Origin: Nonomuraea turcica
GTDB lineage: Bacteria; Actinomycetota; Actinomycetes; Streptosporangiales; Streptosporangiaceae
Direction: 5' to 3'
DNA length: 64,000 bases
Assembly (NCBI RefSeq): GCF_030718205.1
Contig: NZ_JAUZQF010000005.1
Coordinates: 248,001-312,000 of the forward strand
Part shown: piece by piece, positions 17,001 through 25,184 of the stretch
How the letters are laid out: the number at the start of each line of letters is the position of its first letter
Numbering within the stretch: position 1 is the first letter of the stretch
Notes under the pieces: generated by a model
Seen by the model: the letters and a program-made list of their open reading frames with translations, nothing else
What the model was told of the DNA's origin: nothing
Databases searched by the model: none
Position numbers and translations under genes: made by a program

Positions 17001-17660
17001 ATGAACTCGGCTGATGGCGGGAACCTGCAAGAACTACTCGACGAACAGGTCGTCTACTACCGGGCGGTTGCCGCGGAATACGAGCGCCACGCTCTACCGT
17101 TTCCCGGAGCCGCTGAGCTGTCGGCGGCGCTTGATGCGTTCCGGCCGACCGGCAGCGTGCTCGAACTCGCCTGCGGCCCAGGCAGATGGACCACCCAGCT
17201 GCTCCAGCACGCCGCTGATGTCACCGCTGTGGACGCGTCCCCGGAAATGCTCGCCATCGCCTCGGCGCGGGTGGGCGAGGACGAGCGGGTGCACTTCGTG
17301 TCAGCCGACCTGTTCCGCTGGCAGCCGGACCGTCGTTACGACGTCGTCTTTTTCGGGTTCTGGCTGTCACATGTTCCGCCCGAACGCTTCGCGTCCTTCT
17401 GGTCGCTGGTGGCCGACTGCCTGAAACCGGAGGGGCGGGTCTTCTTCGTCGACGACGGCTACCGGACCGCCGACGAACTCATCGAGGGCGAGCAATCCGC
17501 GACCATACAACGCCAGCTCCTGGACGGGACCGCCTACCGGATCGTCAAAGTCCCGCACCAACCGCCGGACCTCGAACGACAGCTCGAGCGGATCGGATGG
17601 CGCATCAAGATTCACTCAACCTCTGGGCCGTTCTACTGGGGAGCGGGAAACCGAGCCTGA
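17001..17660 (+). CDS. SAM-dependent class I methyltransferase
   Basis: 219 residues. Motif I VLELACGPGRWTTQLLQHA (about residue 52) binds S-adenosylmethionine. VTAVDASPEMLAIASARV is the acidic motif, and YDVVFFGFWLSHVPPERF with CLKPEGRVFFVDDGYRT completes the Methyltransf_25-type core. The substrate is unknown. It stands alone, with 288 bp of featureless DNA upstream. Confidence 0.92.
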   Translation: MNSADGGNLQELLDEQVVYYRAVAAEYERHALPFPGAAELSAALDAFRPTGSVLELACGPGRWTTQLLQHAADVTAVDASPEMLAIASARVGEDERVHFVSADLFRWQPDRRYDVVFFGFWLSHVPPERFASFWSLVADCLKPEGRVFFVDDGYRTADELIEGEQSATIQRQLLDGTAYRIVKVPHQPPDLERQLERIGWRIKIHSTSGPFYWGAGNRA

Positions 17661-17984
17661 CACCAAGAAAACTGCCACCTTCGATGCGACAGCTTCGGAC
17701 CGCGTCTCATTCAACCTGTCACAACCCTGACCACAACCCCCGTCAATGACAAGATCATCGAGATGGCAGCCCAAGGGCGCCCTGAGCTTGAGCTGCCACT
17801 TGCCCGGCTGGCCGTCATCCCGATTCCTCTCAAGAAGGATGTCAATTCGCTGACCAGGGGATCACCGGCACCCTGCTCGGCGACTTCGAGGCGCCACCTG
17901 CGAGTCCGAGTCCATACCGCTACCTCGATCCGAGGCTTCGTTCGCGAGACCCGGCAGGTGGATCACTGAAACGTGGACGGACTT
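17661..17984. other. Intergenic stretch with a trace of the dispersed repeat
   Basis: AAAACTGCCACCTTCGATG (17668-17686) resembles the left block of the dispersed repeat. Otherwise I see no gene; a short frame at 17763-17969 has no recognisable content. Confidence 0.35.
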
Positions 17985-18119
17985 GAGCCTGCTCAGATCG
18001 CTGAGCCGCGCCGCCAGTGAGGGCGCTCCGTCGCGGAGATGGGCGGCGCGCTGAACAGCGAGGATACGACCGAAGCGCTCCGCGTCCGTGGGCTGTGAGG
18101 TCGCTTCTGTGATGGCCAT
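17985..18119 (-). pseudogene. Aldehyde dehydrogenase, N-terminal remnant
   Basis: From ATG 18119, with AAAGGAA upstream, the frame reads MAITEATSQPTDAERFGRIL, then AVQRAAHLRDGAPSLAARLS and DLSRLKSVHV before similarity stops. This matches the first ~50 residues of coniferyl-aldehyde-type dehydrogenases (..QRAAF..P.PSL..R...L..L). The remaining ~420 residues are absent, so the gene was cut by a deletion. It directly follows the SDR gene, suggesting a former SDR-ALDH operon under the TetR at 19029. Confidence 0.55.
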
Positions 18120-18167
18120 GATGGTGTTCCTTTGCTGCTGGTGAGGGCGACGAAGGAGCAGTTCCGG

Positions 18168-18262
18168 CTAACGGCGGGCCATCCGGCCCATGAGCCGGAC
18201 GGTCAGGCGGCGCGGCAGAAACTTGCTGACGAGGGCGAGCCGGCGGCCGTTGGTGATCATCG
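18168..18262 (-). other. Out-of-frame C-terminal tail of the SDR gene
   Basis: The minus-strand frame reads MITNGRRLALVSKFLPRRLT then VRLMGRMARR and stops at 18168. It has the basic, arginine-rich end seen in this SDR group and sits in the +1 frame relative to the SDR coding frame. A one-base loss in the G6 tract at 18265-18270, or a sequencing error, explains the separation. Confidence 0.6.
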
Positions 18263-18955
18263 ACGGGGGGCGGAGCGGCGGTCGAGCGTGTCGAGGGCCG
18301 TCCTGACGACGTGGGCAGAGGTGGCTCGCTTCGTGCCGTAGTCGGCCGACTGGCTGCCGGCGGCGTCATAGAACTCGGTCTGCGTAGCACCGGGACATAC
18401 GGCGAGGACGCGTAGACCGGTGTCTCGGGTCTCTTCCCACAGCGATTCGGTGAAGCTGAGGACGAAGGCCTTCGTGGCGCCGTAGACACTCAGGTACGGG
18501 GTCGGCTGGAAGCCCAGCAGGCTCGCGACGTTGATCAGGACGCCGGTGCCGGCGGAGGTCAGCGGGTCGATGTAGGCGCGACTGAGGTCGACGAGGGCGT
18601 TGACGTTGAGCGCGATCATGCTCTGCAGTCGGTCCGGATCCTCGTCGGTGAGGGCGTTGTGGGTGGCGAATCCGGCGTTGTTGACGAGCCCGGTGGCGTG
18701 GATGCCGCGGGATTCGAGGTCGGCGCGCAGCGTGCGGCCGGCGTCGGGCAGGCCGAGGTCGCGGGCGATGACGGTCACCGTGACGCCGTGGGTGCGGGTG
18801 AGTTCGCCGGCCAGGCTCTCCAGTCGGTCCGCCCGGCGGGCGACGAGCACGAGATCCGAGCCGCGGCCGGCCAGTTGACGGGCGAACTCCGCGCCGAGAC
18901 CGGAGCTGGCCCCGGTGACGATCGTGGTCTGGTGGCGGTAATCAATCTTGGTCAC
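18257..18955 (-). CDS. Short-chain dehydrogenase (DltE/SDR type), probably frameshifted at the 3' end
   Basis: Classical SDR: TIVTGASSGLGAEFARQLAG (NADP loop TGxxxGxG), NNAGFATHN, catalytic Ser in INVASLLGF, and YxxxK as YGATKAFVLSFTESLWEE. Start GTG 18955 (VTKIDYRHQ) is preferred over ATG 18973. The frame stops at 18257 right after a run of six G on the plus strand. One extra base there would join it to MITNGRRLALVSKFLPRRLT, ending at 18168, the normal C-terminal tail of such enzymes. The catalytic core is intact, so the enzyme may still work. Confidence 0.85.
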   Translation of the reverse strand: MTKIDYRHQTTIVTGASSGLGAEFARQLAGRGSDLVLVARRADRLESLAGELTRTHGVTVTVIARDLGLPDAGRTLRADLESRGIHATGLVNNAGFATHNALTDEDPDRLQSMIALNVNALVDLSRAYIDPLTSAGTGVLINVASLLGFQPTPYLSVYGATKAFVLSFTESLWEETRDTGLRVLAVCPGATQTEFYDAAGSQSADYGTKRATSAHVVRTALDTLDRRSAPRR

Positions 18956-18974
18956 GCCATACACCCTACGCACA

Positions 18975-18993
18975 TTTGTGCACTAAGTGCAAA
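18975..18993. promoter_or_regulatory. TetR operator between SDR and TetR genes
   Basis: TTTGTGCACTAAGTGCAAA is a near-perfect inverted repeat (GCACT/AGTGC around a TA-rich centre) in an AT-rich divergent promoter region, 36 bp before the TetR start and 20 bp before the SDR start. Confidence 0.6.
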
Positions 18994-19028
18994 TTGCTTC
19001 ATTGGATGAAATATCGTACCATCCGTGC

Positions 19029-19619
19029 ATGACCCAGAAGCCGACATCTCTGCGTGAGCAGACCCGCAACGTGGTCCGCTCCCTGATCGCCCGGACCGCT
19101 ATCGAGCTGTTCGCCGCCAAGGGGTACGACGACACGACGCTCGACGAGGTCGCCGCCGCCGCAGGTGTCTCCCGACGGACCCTGTTCAACTACTTCCGCA
19201 ACAAGGAGGACCTCGCGCTCGGCGGCCTCTCCGAACAGGGCGAGCTGATCGCCGCGCGGCTCGCCGAGCGCCCGGCCGACGAGGACGTCTGGGCGTCACT
19301 GCGCGCGGCGTTCCAAGTGCTGGAAGAGATCGAGATGACGGCCGAGCGCCGGCTCGAGATGATCACGCTGCTGTTCGGAAACGACGCCCTGCGCGCCGGC
19401 CACGCCGAGAAGCAGGGTCGCTGGCAGGAGCTGCTCGCGCCGCTGATCGAGCCGCGGTTGCCCGACTCCGACCGCCGCGCCCTGCAGGCGCGCGCGATCG
19501 CAGCCGCGGCGATCACCTGCCTCCAGGCAGCGAACGAGGAGTGGGCGCGCCTGGGCGGACAGGTCGACCTGTTCGACCTCTACGACGCGGCCGTGGGAGC
19601 CATCCGCCGCCCGGCCTGA
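19029..19619 (+). CDS. TetR-family repressor
   Basis: 196 residues from ATG 19029 (MTQKPTSLREQTRNVVRSLI); a longer frame to 18987 would include the operator and is rejected. The HTH is DEVAAAAGVSRRTLFNYFRN. It is divergent from the SDR/ALDH-remnant operon, its likely target, and may also read through into the isomerase-fold gene 128 bp downstream. Confidence 0.9.
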   Translation: MTQKPTSLREQTRNVVRSLIARTAIELFAAKGYDDTTLDEVAAAAGVSRRTLFNYFRNKEDLALGGLSEQGELIAARLAERPADEDVWASLRAAFQVLEEIEMTAERRLEMITLLFGNDALRAGHAEKQGRWQELLAPLIEPRLPDSDRRALQARAIAAAAITCLQAANEEWARLGGQVDLFDLYDAAVGAIRRPA

Positions 19620-19747
19620 AGCCCGGCCCCGCCGGCATCACAGCGCGACGAGCCAGAACGACACCAGGCCCGCCGCTGTCTTCGGCGACCCCGGAAAACC
19701 CCGCAGAGAACCCGAGAACCACGGAAAACCAAAGAGAGGAAGACGAC

Positions 19748-20551
19748 ATGACCGAGCGCCTTCCCGCAGCGGACCTGCGGAACATGGTCGCCGCCCTCCG
19801 CGCGGAACGCACCGAGATGCTCGACTTCACGACCAGCCTCAGCGACGACGAATGGACGGCACCCAGTGCCGCGGCGGGATGGCGGATCGCCGACGTCGTC
19901 GCCCACATCGGCGCCACAGCGCGTGGCTTCTGCACACCCGCCGGGCTGCGCGCGGCCTTTGCCCCGAGTCTCGAACAGTTCAACGAAGACCCGGTCGCCC
20001 GGCGACGCGACTGGAGCCGGGCGCGGGTCATGGCCGAGTACCAGCTCGCCGGCCGGCGAGCCACCACGCTCCTCGAGGTCGTGCGGCGCACGCCCATCAC
20101 CCGAGTGCGTGTACCGCTCGCCGAACTCGGTCGTTTCCCCCTAGGCCTGATGATCGGCGGAGCCCTCGTCTTCGACCACCACACCCACCTGCGCCACGAC
20201 CTCGCCCCGGCGCTCGGCCGACCCGTGCCGTCCACCGACGCCGATCGAATGCGGGCGGTCCTCACCTGGATGATCGCCGTGCTGAGCAACCAGGTCGCGC
20301 AGGCGCCGCTCACCGGACTCGACGCCCGCGTCGCCCTGACCCTCACCGGCCCCGGCGGCGGTACGTGGTGGATCGACGAGGCGGGCGTCCTGACCCCGTC
20401 CGACGGCCCGGTCGCCGCGCACGTCACCGCCCCCGCACTGACCTTCCCCGACTGGGGCACACAGCGGTCGTCCTGGCGCGACAGCGACGTGACGATCACC
20501 GGCGACGCCGAACTCGCCGCCCGCCTCCTGGACGCGGTCAACGTCATCTGA
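19748..20551 (+). CDS. Maleylpyruvate isomerase-fold (mycothiol/DinB-like) protein
   Basis: 267 residues from ATG 19748, GAGAGGA 7 nt upstream. The N-terminal domain (LRAERTEMLDFTTSLSDDEW, GWRIADVVAHIGATA) is the MDMPI_N/DinB-like four-helix bundle with a metal-binding His; the second His region is ALVFDHHTHLRHDLA. The C-terminal part contains a typical actinobacterial MDMPI C domain (LTLTGPGGGTWW...VTAPALTFPD). It probably catalyses a mycothiol-dependent reaction on an unknown substrate. It follows the TetR gene co-directionally. Confidence 0.88.
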   Translation: MTERLPAADLRNMVAALRAERTEMLDFTTSLSDDEWTAPSAAAGWRIADVVAHIGATARGFCTPAGLRAAFAPSLEQFNEDPVARRRDWSRARVMAEYQLAGRRATTLLEVVRRTPITRVRVPLAELGRFPLGLMIGGALVFDHHTHLRHDLAPALGRPVPSTDADRMRAVLTWMIAVLSNQVAQAPLTGLDARVALTLTGPGGGTWWIDEAGVLTPSDGPVAAHVTAPALTFPDWGTQRSSWRDSDVTITGDAELAARLLDAVNVI

Positions 20552-20716
20552 CCGGGAGGGCCCTCTCCAGCGAGCGCGGGCTCCCGTCGGGCCAGTGGAC
20601 AGCCAGGGTGCTCGGGACACCTTGCTCGGGACCTCATCCGCGAGCCGCGGGCCCGACACAGCCCTCCGCTCACCCCGAAAGATCAATGCTCGGACAGCCA
20701 AACGGACACCGGAGGC

Positions 20717-20770
20717 CAGGAATGCGGTCACGGCTGGGCTGGACAGGTGCGCCATATCGCGGGGCAGTGG
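20717..20770 (+). pseudogene. Fragment of the immunity-like gene
   Basis: CAGGAATGCGGTCACGGCTG and what follows translate as QECGHGWAGQVRHIAGQW. Except for a 5-residue deletion, this is identical to residues around QECGHGWAGQVRHIALSEGC in the gene at 13082. Nothing similar flanks it, so it is a short relic of a paralogue. The rest of 20552-20946 holds no gene. Confidence 0.7.
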
Positions 20771-20794
20771 ATAGAACCACACTCGGATTGCACT

Positions 20795-20862
20795 GTCACT
20801 TTGAATGTCGTTCAGTGGCCCTGATCAGACGCTGACCTCAATGACAGTGCCCAGGTCGGCCG
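20795..20862 (+). repeat. Dispersed intergenic repeat, degenerate copy F
   Basis: The blocks GCACTGTCACTTTGAATGTC and CAATGACAGTGCCCAGGTC are decayed versions of the left part of copies B and D, again between a gene fragment and the start region of the next gene (20947). Confidence 0.5.
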
Positions 20863-20946
20863 CAACTCCCGCTGCCACGTCCATCGACGCCGGACCACCC
20901 TCATAGAAACGGTAAGGAAACAACCGCCGCTCTACTACTGATCCGC

Positions 20947-22524
20947 ATGACGTACCGAACTTCACTGACGGCACTGGCGCTGGCGGGGTTGGCGGCGCAT
21001 CCTTCCGCGGCGGGCGCCACCGCTACCGTCGCCGCGAGCGCGAGCGCCACCGCGAACCCCAGCTCGAGCTCCGGCGTGTCGTCCGTGCAGTGGAAATCCT
21101 GCCCGGCCTACTCCGATGAGGTGATCCGGAGCATGGGAGTGGCGGAGGACAAGGTTGCGGCGTTCCGCTCCTTGATGAAGCGCCTGGAGTGCGGCACGGT
21201 CAGCGTCCCGCTGAACCATCGTGACCCCAGCGGGCGGAAGATCGACATCGCGGTGACCCGGCTGGCCGCCACGGACAAGGCCCACCGGCTCGGCGCCGCT
21301 GCCGTCCTGCCGGGCGGGCCGGGCAACAGCGGATACCTGGACCCGGTCCTGCGGGCCGCGCTCAGGAACGAGGAGATGGCGGGGCTCAACGAGCGATACG
21401 ACATCATCGGCTTCGACCCGCGCGGGGTCGGGAACAGCACCAAGGTCGCCTGCACCTTCTCGCCAAACGGCCCGCAGGAGCCCGGCACGCTGACCAAGGA
21501 GGCGGCCAGGAAGATATACGACGCCCAGGTCGCCGCCAACCAGAAGTGCGGACGCTCTGACCCCGCCTTCCTCGGACAGCTCACCACCGAGAACGTGGCC
21601 AAGGACCTGGACCTGGTACGGACCGCGCTGGGTGAGAGCAAACTCAACCTGCTCGGCTTCTCCTGGGGCACCTATCTGGGCATGGTGTACCGCAGCCTGT
21701 TCCCCGGGCACACCGGACAGGCCTTCCTGGACAGCGTGGCGCCGCCGTGGACCCGTATTGACGAGCACGCCAAGGACAGCGCGGAGGCGGCCGAGCGCAA
21801 CTTCGGGCGCATGGCCGCCTGGCTGGCCCGCCGCGACGGGACCTACGGTCTCGGTGCCACCGCACGGAAGGTGCGCGAGGAGGTGGCGAAGCTGGTCCGC
21901 GCGTATGACAAGAGCCCCAAGACCTACACCGACCTGCAGCGGCCCATCGACGGCTCGGCCGTCGCCGACCTGGCCAGGCGCAACTCGACCGAGTGGGTGC
22001 GCGCGGGCAAGGCGCTGGCCGAACTGCGGACGGCGACGGGCACCACCGCCCCGCCCGCCGTCAAGGAGCTGCTCGGCGCACCGATGATGGGGGCGCCCGT
22101 GCCCGGCGCGCCCGAAACACTGAACAGGACCATGAACCTGGCCGTCGCGTGCAACGAGGACAGCAGCCGGGCCGGTTTCGACCCCGCCTGGCGTGACTAC
22201 CAGCAGCTCGTGAAGCGCCATCCGGCGACCGGCCGGTCCTGGGGACTGCCTGTCATGTGTCCCGGCTGGCCGCTGCCGGTGCAGCAGGCCACGTTGAAGC
22301 GGAGCAGCGGGTCACTGGTGCTGGCGGGGCACCTGCACGAGTTCATGTCCGTCTACGACTGGACGCTGCAGACACGGCGCGCCATCGGCGGCACCGTCTA
22401 CACGGTCGCCGACGACGTGCACGTGTCGACCACCCGGGTGCCCAAGTGCGCCGCCGACGTGGTGCGGTACTTCGAGACGGGCCAGATCGGCAAAGGTTGC
22501 GAGGGCAGCGCAATCCCGAGCTGA
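20947..22524 (+). CDS. Secreted alpha/beta hydrolase (tripeptidyl-aminopeptidase type)
   Basis: 525 residues with an Ala-rich signal peptide (cleavage probably after about residue 25). The oxyanion/HGGPG-like motif is PGGPGNSGY at 122, and the nucleophile is Ser239 in LLGFSWGTYLG. The C-terminal domain has the TAP-like sequence CPGWPLP...SLVLAGHLHEFMSVYDWT and VADDVHVSTTRVPKC. Streptomyces SlpD/SlpE-type peptidases usually have an Asp in G-x-x-D-x-x-T-P here; this protein has GHLHEFMS instead, so the acid residue is unclear. The catalytic His could be in DDVHVST. It probably cleaves N-terminal peptides outside the cell. Confidence 0.88.
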   Translation: MTYRTSLTALALAGLAAHPSAAGATATVAASASATANPSSSSGVSSVQWKSCPAYSDEVIRSMGVAEDKVAAFRSLMKRLECGTVSVPLNHRDPSGRKIDIAVTRLAATDKAHRLGAAAVLPGGPGNSGYLDPVLRAALRNEEMAGLNERYDIIGFDPRGVGNSTKVACTFSPNGPQEPGTLTKEAARKIYDAQVAANQKCGRSDPAFLGQLTTENVAKDLDLVRTALGESKLNLLGFSWGTYLGMVYRSLFPGHTGQAFLDSVAPPWTRIDEHAKDSAEAAERNFGRMAAWLARRDGTYGLGATARKVREEVAKLVRAYDKSPKTYTDLQRPIDGSAVADLARRNSTEWVRAGKALAELRTATGTTAPPAVKELLGAPMMGAPVPGAPETLNRTMNLAVACNEDSSRAGFDPAWRDYQQLVKRHPATGRSWGLPVMCPGWPLPVQQATLKRSSGSLVLAGHLHEFMSVYDWTLQTRRAIGGTVYTVADDVHVSTTRVPKCAADVVRYFETGQIGKGCEGSAIPS

Positions 22525-22726
22525 CCACCGTACGGCGAGCACCCGGTTCATCCAGGGGGCCACGTAGCTCTCGCGGCGCGCCCGGGCAGGTTCCGGCCGG
22601 TTCAAGCAGAGACTCGTCACCACCTTGCCGAGCTGTGAGTCGCTCAAGATTTCCGGTGCCGGCCTGTCGATTTCGCGGCTCGGCATTCGTCTCCTTGTGT
22701 AACCATCCGGATGAGGAGGCGGAACG

Positions 22727-23071
22727 TTGAAGTACGTCATGCTGATCTACCAGGGCAGCTCCGAGGAGTGGGACGCGCTCTCCGAGGAGGAGCAGAAGCA
22801 GGTCTATGCCGACTACGGGGCGATCAACAAAACGCCAGGCGTCACCCCTGGCCTTCCCATGGGTCTCCCCGAGAACGCGACCACGGTGCGCGTGGAGGGC
22901 GGCAAGACCCTGACAACCGACGGTCCGTTCGTCGGAATGAAGGAAGCCGTCGGCGGTTGGTTCGTCCTCGAGGCCGACGACCTCGACGCGGCCATCGAGG
23001 TGGCCGCCCGCGTCCCGGCGGCCCGCCTCGGCGGCGCCATCGAGATTCGCCCCGCGCAGACCTATTGGTGA
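22727..23071 (+). CDS. YCII/DGPF-domain protein
   Basis: 114 residues starting at TTG 22727, GAGGAGG 7 nt upstream. It has the YCII fold signature MKYVMLIYQG and the conserved TDGPFVGMKEAVGGWFVLEA. In actinobacteria these DGPF proteins are encoded next to ECF sigma factors of the ECF41/SigJ-like group, which is the case here (TGATG overlap). Likely a small regulator or enzyme of unknown reaction. Since the sigma factor is broken, this gene may be an orphan. Confidence 0.9.
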   Translation: MKYVMLIYQGSSEEWDALSEEEQKQVYADYGAINKTPGVTPGLPMGLPENATTVRVEGGKTLTTDGPFVGMKEAVGGWFVLEADDLDAAIEVAARVPAARLGGAIEIRPAQTYW

Positions 23072-23660
23072 TGACACTCGATCAGGTCTTCCGCGAGCGA
23101 TGGGGTCGCGTGCTGGCCACCCTGATCGGCTTCCTCGGCGACTTCGACCTCGCCGAGGAAGCCGCGCAGGAGGCCTTCGCGATCGCCGCGGACCGATGGT
23201 CACGCGACGGCATCCCCGGCAACCCGCGCGCCTGGCTGATCACGACGGCTCGGAACCGAGCCACGGACCGCATCCGCCGCGAACAGGCCCTCGCCGCCAA
23301 GTCCGGCCTGCTCGCCGCGGGCAACGCTGCCGAGGTGCAGATGAACGCCACGACCTTTCCGACGAGCGCCTGGAGCTCATCTTCACCTGCTGTCATCCGG
23401 CGCTCGCGGTCGAGGAGCAGGTGGCGCTCACCCTGCGGACCCTCGGCGGGCTCACCACCGACGAGATCGCCCGCGCCTTCCTCGTACCGGAGCGCACGAT
23501 GGCGCAGCGGCTGGTGCGGGCCAAGCGCAAGATCAAAGCAGCGCGGATCCCGTCTCGGGTTCCACCGCGCCACCTGCTCCGCGAGCGGCTCGATGCGGTT
23601 CTCGCCGTCGTTTACCTGATCTTCAACGAGGGCTACAGCGGCCGCGACGAGCTCGCGCGT
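23071..23660 (+). pseudogene. ECF RNA polymerase sigma factor, frameshifted and truncated
   Basis: ATG 23071 overlaps the YCII stop. The first frame gives sigma region 2 (FLGDFDLAEEAAQEAFAIAA, GIPGNPRAWLITTARNRATD) up to about 23345. The continuation DERLELIFTCCHPALAVEEQ, VALTLRTLGGLTTDEIARAF and QRLVRAKRKIKAARI lies in another frame, so one base is missing near 23340-23360. After FNEGYSGRDELA the large C-terminal domain is absent and unrelated sequence begins. The gene cannot make a working sigma factor unless this is a sequencing error plus a rearrangement. Confidence 0.8.
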
Positions 23661-23667
23661 CGAGACC

Positions 23668-23994
23668 GTGAACGGCAACCGCCAGCGGTCCGAGCTAGCG
23701 CGCAGCATTCGAAGGGCCGGTTGGGATCAGATCGCCCACTGGACACCCGGCGTTCCCGGCTCCGGTTTGTGGCCGCCACCGGACGAGATCGTGAAACCCA
23801 AACTCACGGTCACCCAATGGCTTCTCACGATCGACGTCCTCGAACGCTGGGCCGCGGCCGCTGGCCGCACAGGACGTCACGACACAGCCGCACAAGAACG
23901 CGACCTCCGAGAGTTGATCCTCTCCCGGCTTCAAGCGCACGGCGTCCGGCTCCCTGAAGGCTCCGCTGGCAACCCTGGGCCAGAACTCGCCTAG
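23668..23994 (+). CDS. Hypothetical protein fragment fused downstream of the sigma remnant
   Basis: From GTG 23668 the frame reads SIRRAGWDQIAHWTPGVPGS, LWPPPDEIVKPKLTVTQWLL, then AQERDLRELILSRLQAHGVR and stops at 23994. Composition is protein-like and unlike the sigma C-terminal domain. I do not recognise it; it looks like the 3' part of another gene brought in by the rearrangement that truncated the sigma factor. Confidence 0.35.
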   Translation: MNGNRQRSELARSIRRAGWDQIAHWTPGVPGSGLWPPPDEIVKPKLTVTQWLLTIDVLERWAAAAGRTGRHDTAAQERDLRELILSRLQAHGVRLPEGSAGNPGPELA

Positions 23995-24000
23995 GCCGTG

Positions 24001-24052
24001 AGCAGGTTCCACTGTCATCTTCGCTGCATCCAGACAACTCCCCCGGACAGCG
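24001..24052 (+). repeat. Dispersed intergenic repeat, short copy E
   Basis: GAGCAGGTTCCACTGTCATC and CTTCGCTGCATCCAGACAAC match the central blocks of copies A and B, then decay (TCCCCCGGACAGC). It lies immediately 3' of the rearranged sigma/hypothetical block, so the repeat marks the edge of a rearrangement. The rest to 24290 holds nothing I can name. Confidence 0.65.
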
Positions 24053-24290
24053 CTTTTGTCCGGTCCGCGCGGGACCGCGGTCGCGTCCGCCTCCGAGCCC
24101 GTACCGCGGTACTCCTTACGACGTACGGTCTGGGCTCGCAGCCGGAGTAGGTACCGGCAGGCGGTGGCCGCTGATAGCGGGCTGGGCAGGACAGCGCGCC
24201 GCCCAGGGCCTCGCTCTGGAGGTTCGATGGGATAGCCGCGTTGCCCCGCGGGCGGCGGACGAGATCATCGGCAGGACCTACGATCGGCGC

Positions 24291-25184
24291 ATGACAAGCC
24301 ATGTGATCGCTGTGGACGTGGGCGGGACGGCGATGAAGGGGGGACTCGTCACCCGCGACGGCGACGTGGCGGCCTTCGAGCAACGCCCGACCGGACGCGA
24401 GCGAGGGCCGGAGCACGTGCTGGACAGGCTCGGCGACTTCGCGGCAGACCTGGCGGCGCAGGCGCCCGTACCGCCGCCGGCGGCCGGTGTGGCCGTTCCC
24501 GGCCTGGTGGACGAGAAGGCCGGCGTCGCCTCCCGGGCGGCGAACCTCGGCTGGCGGGACGCGCCCATCTCCGCGATGCTCGGCGAGAGGCTGGGCATTC
24601 CGGTGGCCCTCGGGCACGACGTGCGGGCGGGCGGCCTCGCCGAGAACGTCTACGGCGCCGGGGCGCACGCGCGGAACTTCCTGTTCCTGGCGATCGGCAC
24701 GGGCATCGCGGGCGCGATGATCCTGGGGGGCCGGCCGTACGGCGGCGCCGGCGGCCATGCGGGAGAGGCGGGCCACATCCCGGTCCGTCCAGATGGGGAG
24801 TCCTGCTCGTGCGGGCGACGCGGATGCCTGGAGACCTACGCCTCGGCCGCCTCGATCGTCCGCCGCTACGGCAGGGGCCGCCTGCGGACGGAAGACGTCC
24901 TGGCCCGCGCCGATCAGGGCGACGACCATGCGAAGCGGGTGGTGAACGAGGCGATCGAGGCGCTGGCGACAGGTCTGGCCACGTGCACGCTCCTGCTCGA
25001 CCCCGAGCTCATCGTGATCGGCGGCGGCCTGGCCGGCGCGGGGGAACGGCTCCTGGATCCGCTGGCGAAGGGGCTGGCGGCCCGGCTGTCGTTCCGGGAG
25101 CCGCCGCCCATCTCGCGGGGGGCGCTGGGAATCCGCGCGTCCCTGCTCGGTGCCGGAATCCTCGGCTGGAGTGTGGTGGAATGA
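24291..25184 (+). CDS. ROK-family sugar kinase
   Basis: 297 residues. The phosphate loop is AVDVGGTAMKGGLVTRDGDV. ROK signature FLAIGTGIAGAMILGG...HAGEAGHIPV is followed by the zinc-binding CSCGRRGCLETYAS. No N-terminal HTH, so it is a kinase rather than a ROK repressor: probably glucokinase or an N-acetyl-amino-sugar kinase. It is the first gene of a nine-gene operon and overlaps the deacetylase gene by ATGA; pairing with NagA suggests phosphorylation of an N-acetylated hexosamine before deacetylation (inference). Confidence 0.9.
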   Translation: MTSHVIAVDVGGTAMKGGLVTRDGDVAAFEQRPTGRERGPEHVLDRLGDFAADLAAQAPVPPPAAGVAVPGLVDEKAGVASRAANLGWRDAPISAMLGERLGIPVALGHDVRAGGLAENVYGAGAHARNFLFLAIGTGIAGAMILGGRPYGGAGGHAGEAGHIPVRPDGESCSCGRRGCLETYASAASIVRRYGRGRLRTEDVLARADQGDDHAKRVVNEAIEALATGLATCTLLLDPELIVIGGGLAGAGERLLDPLAKGLAARLSFREPPPISRGALGIRASLLGAGILGWSVVE

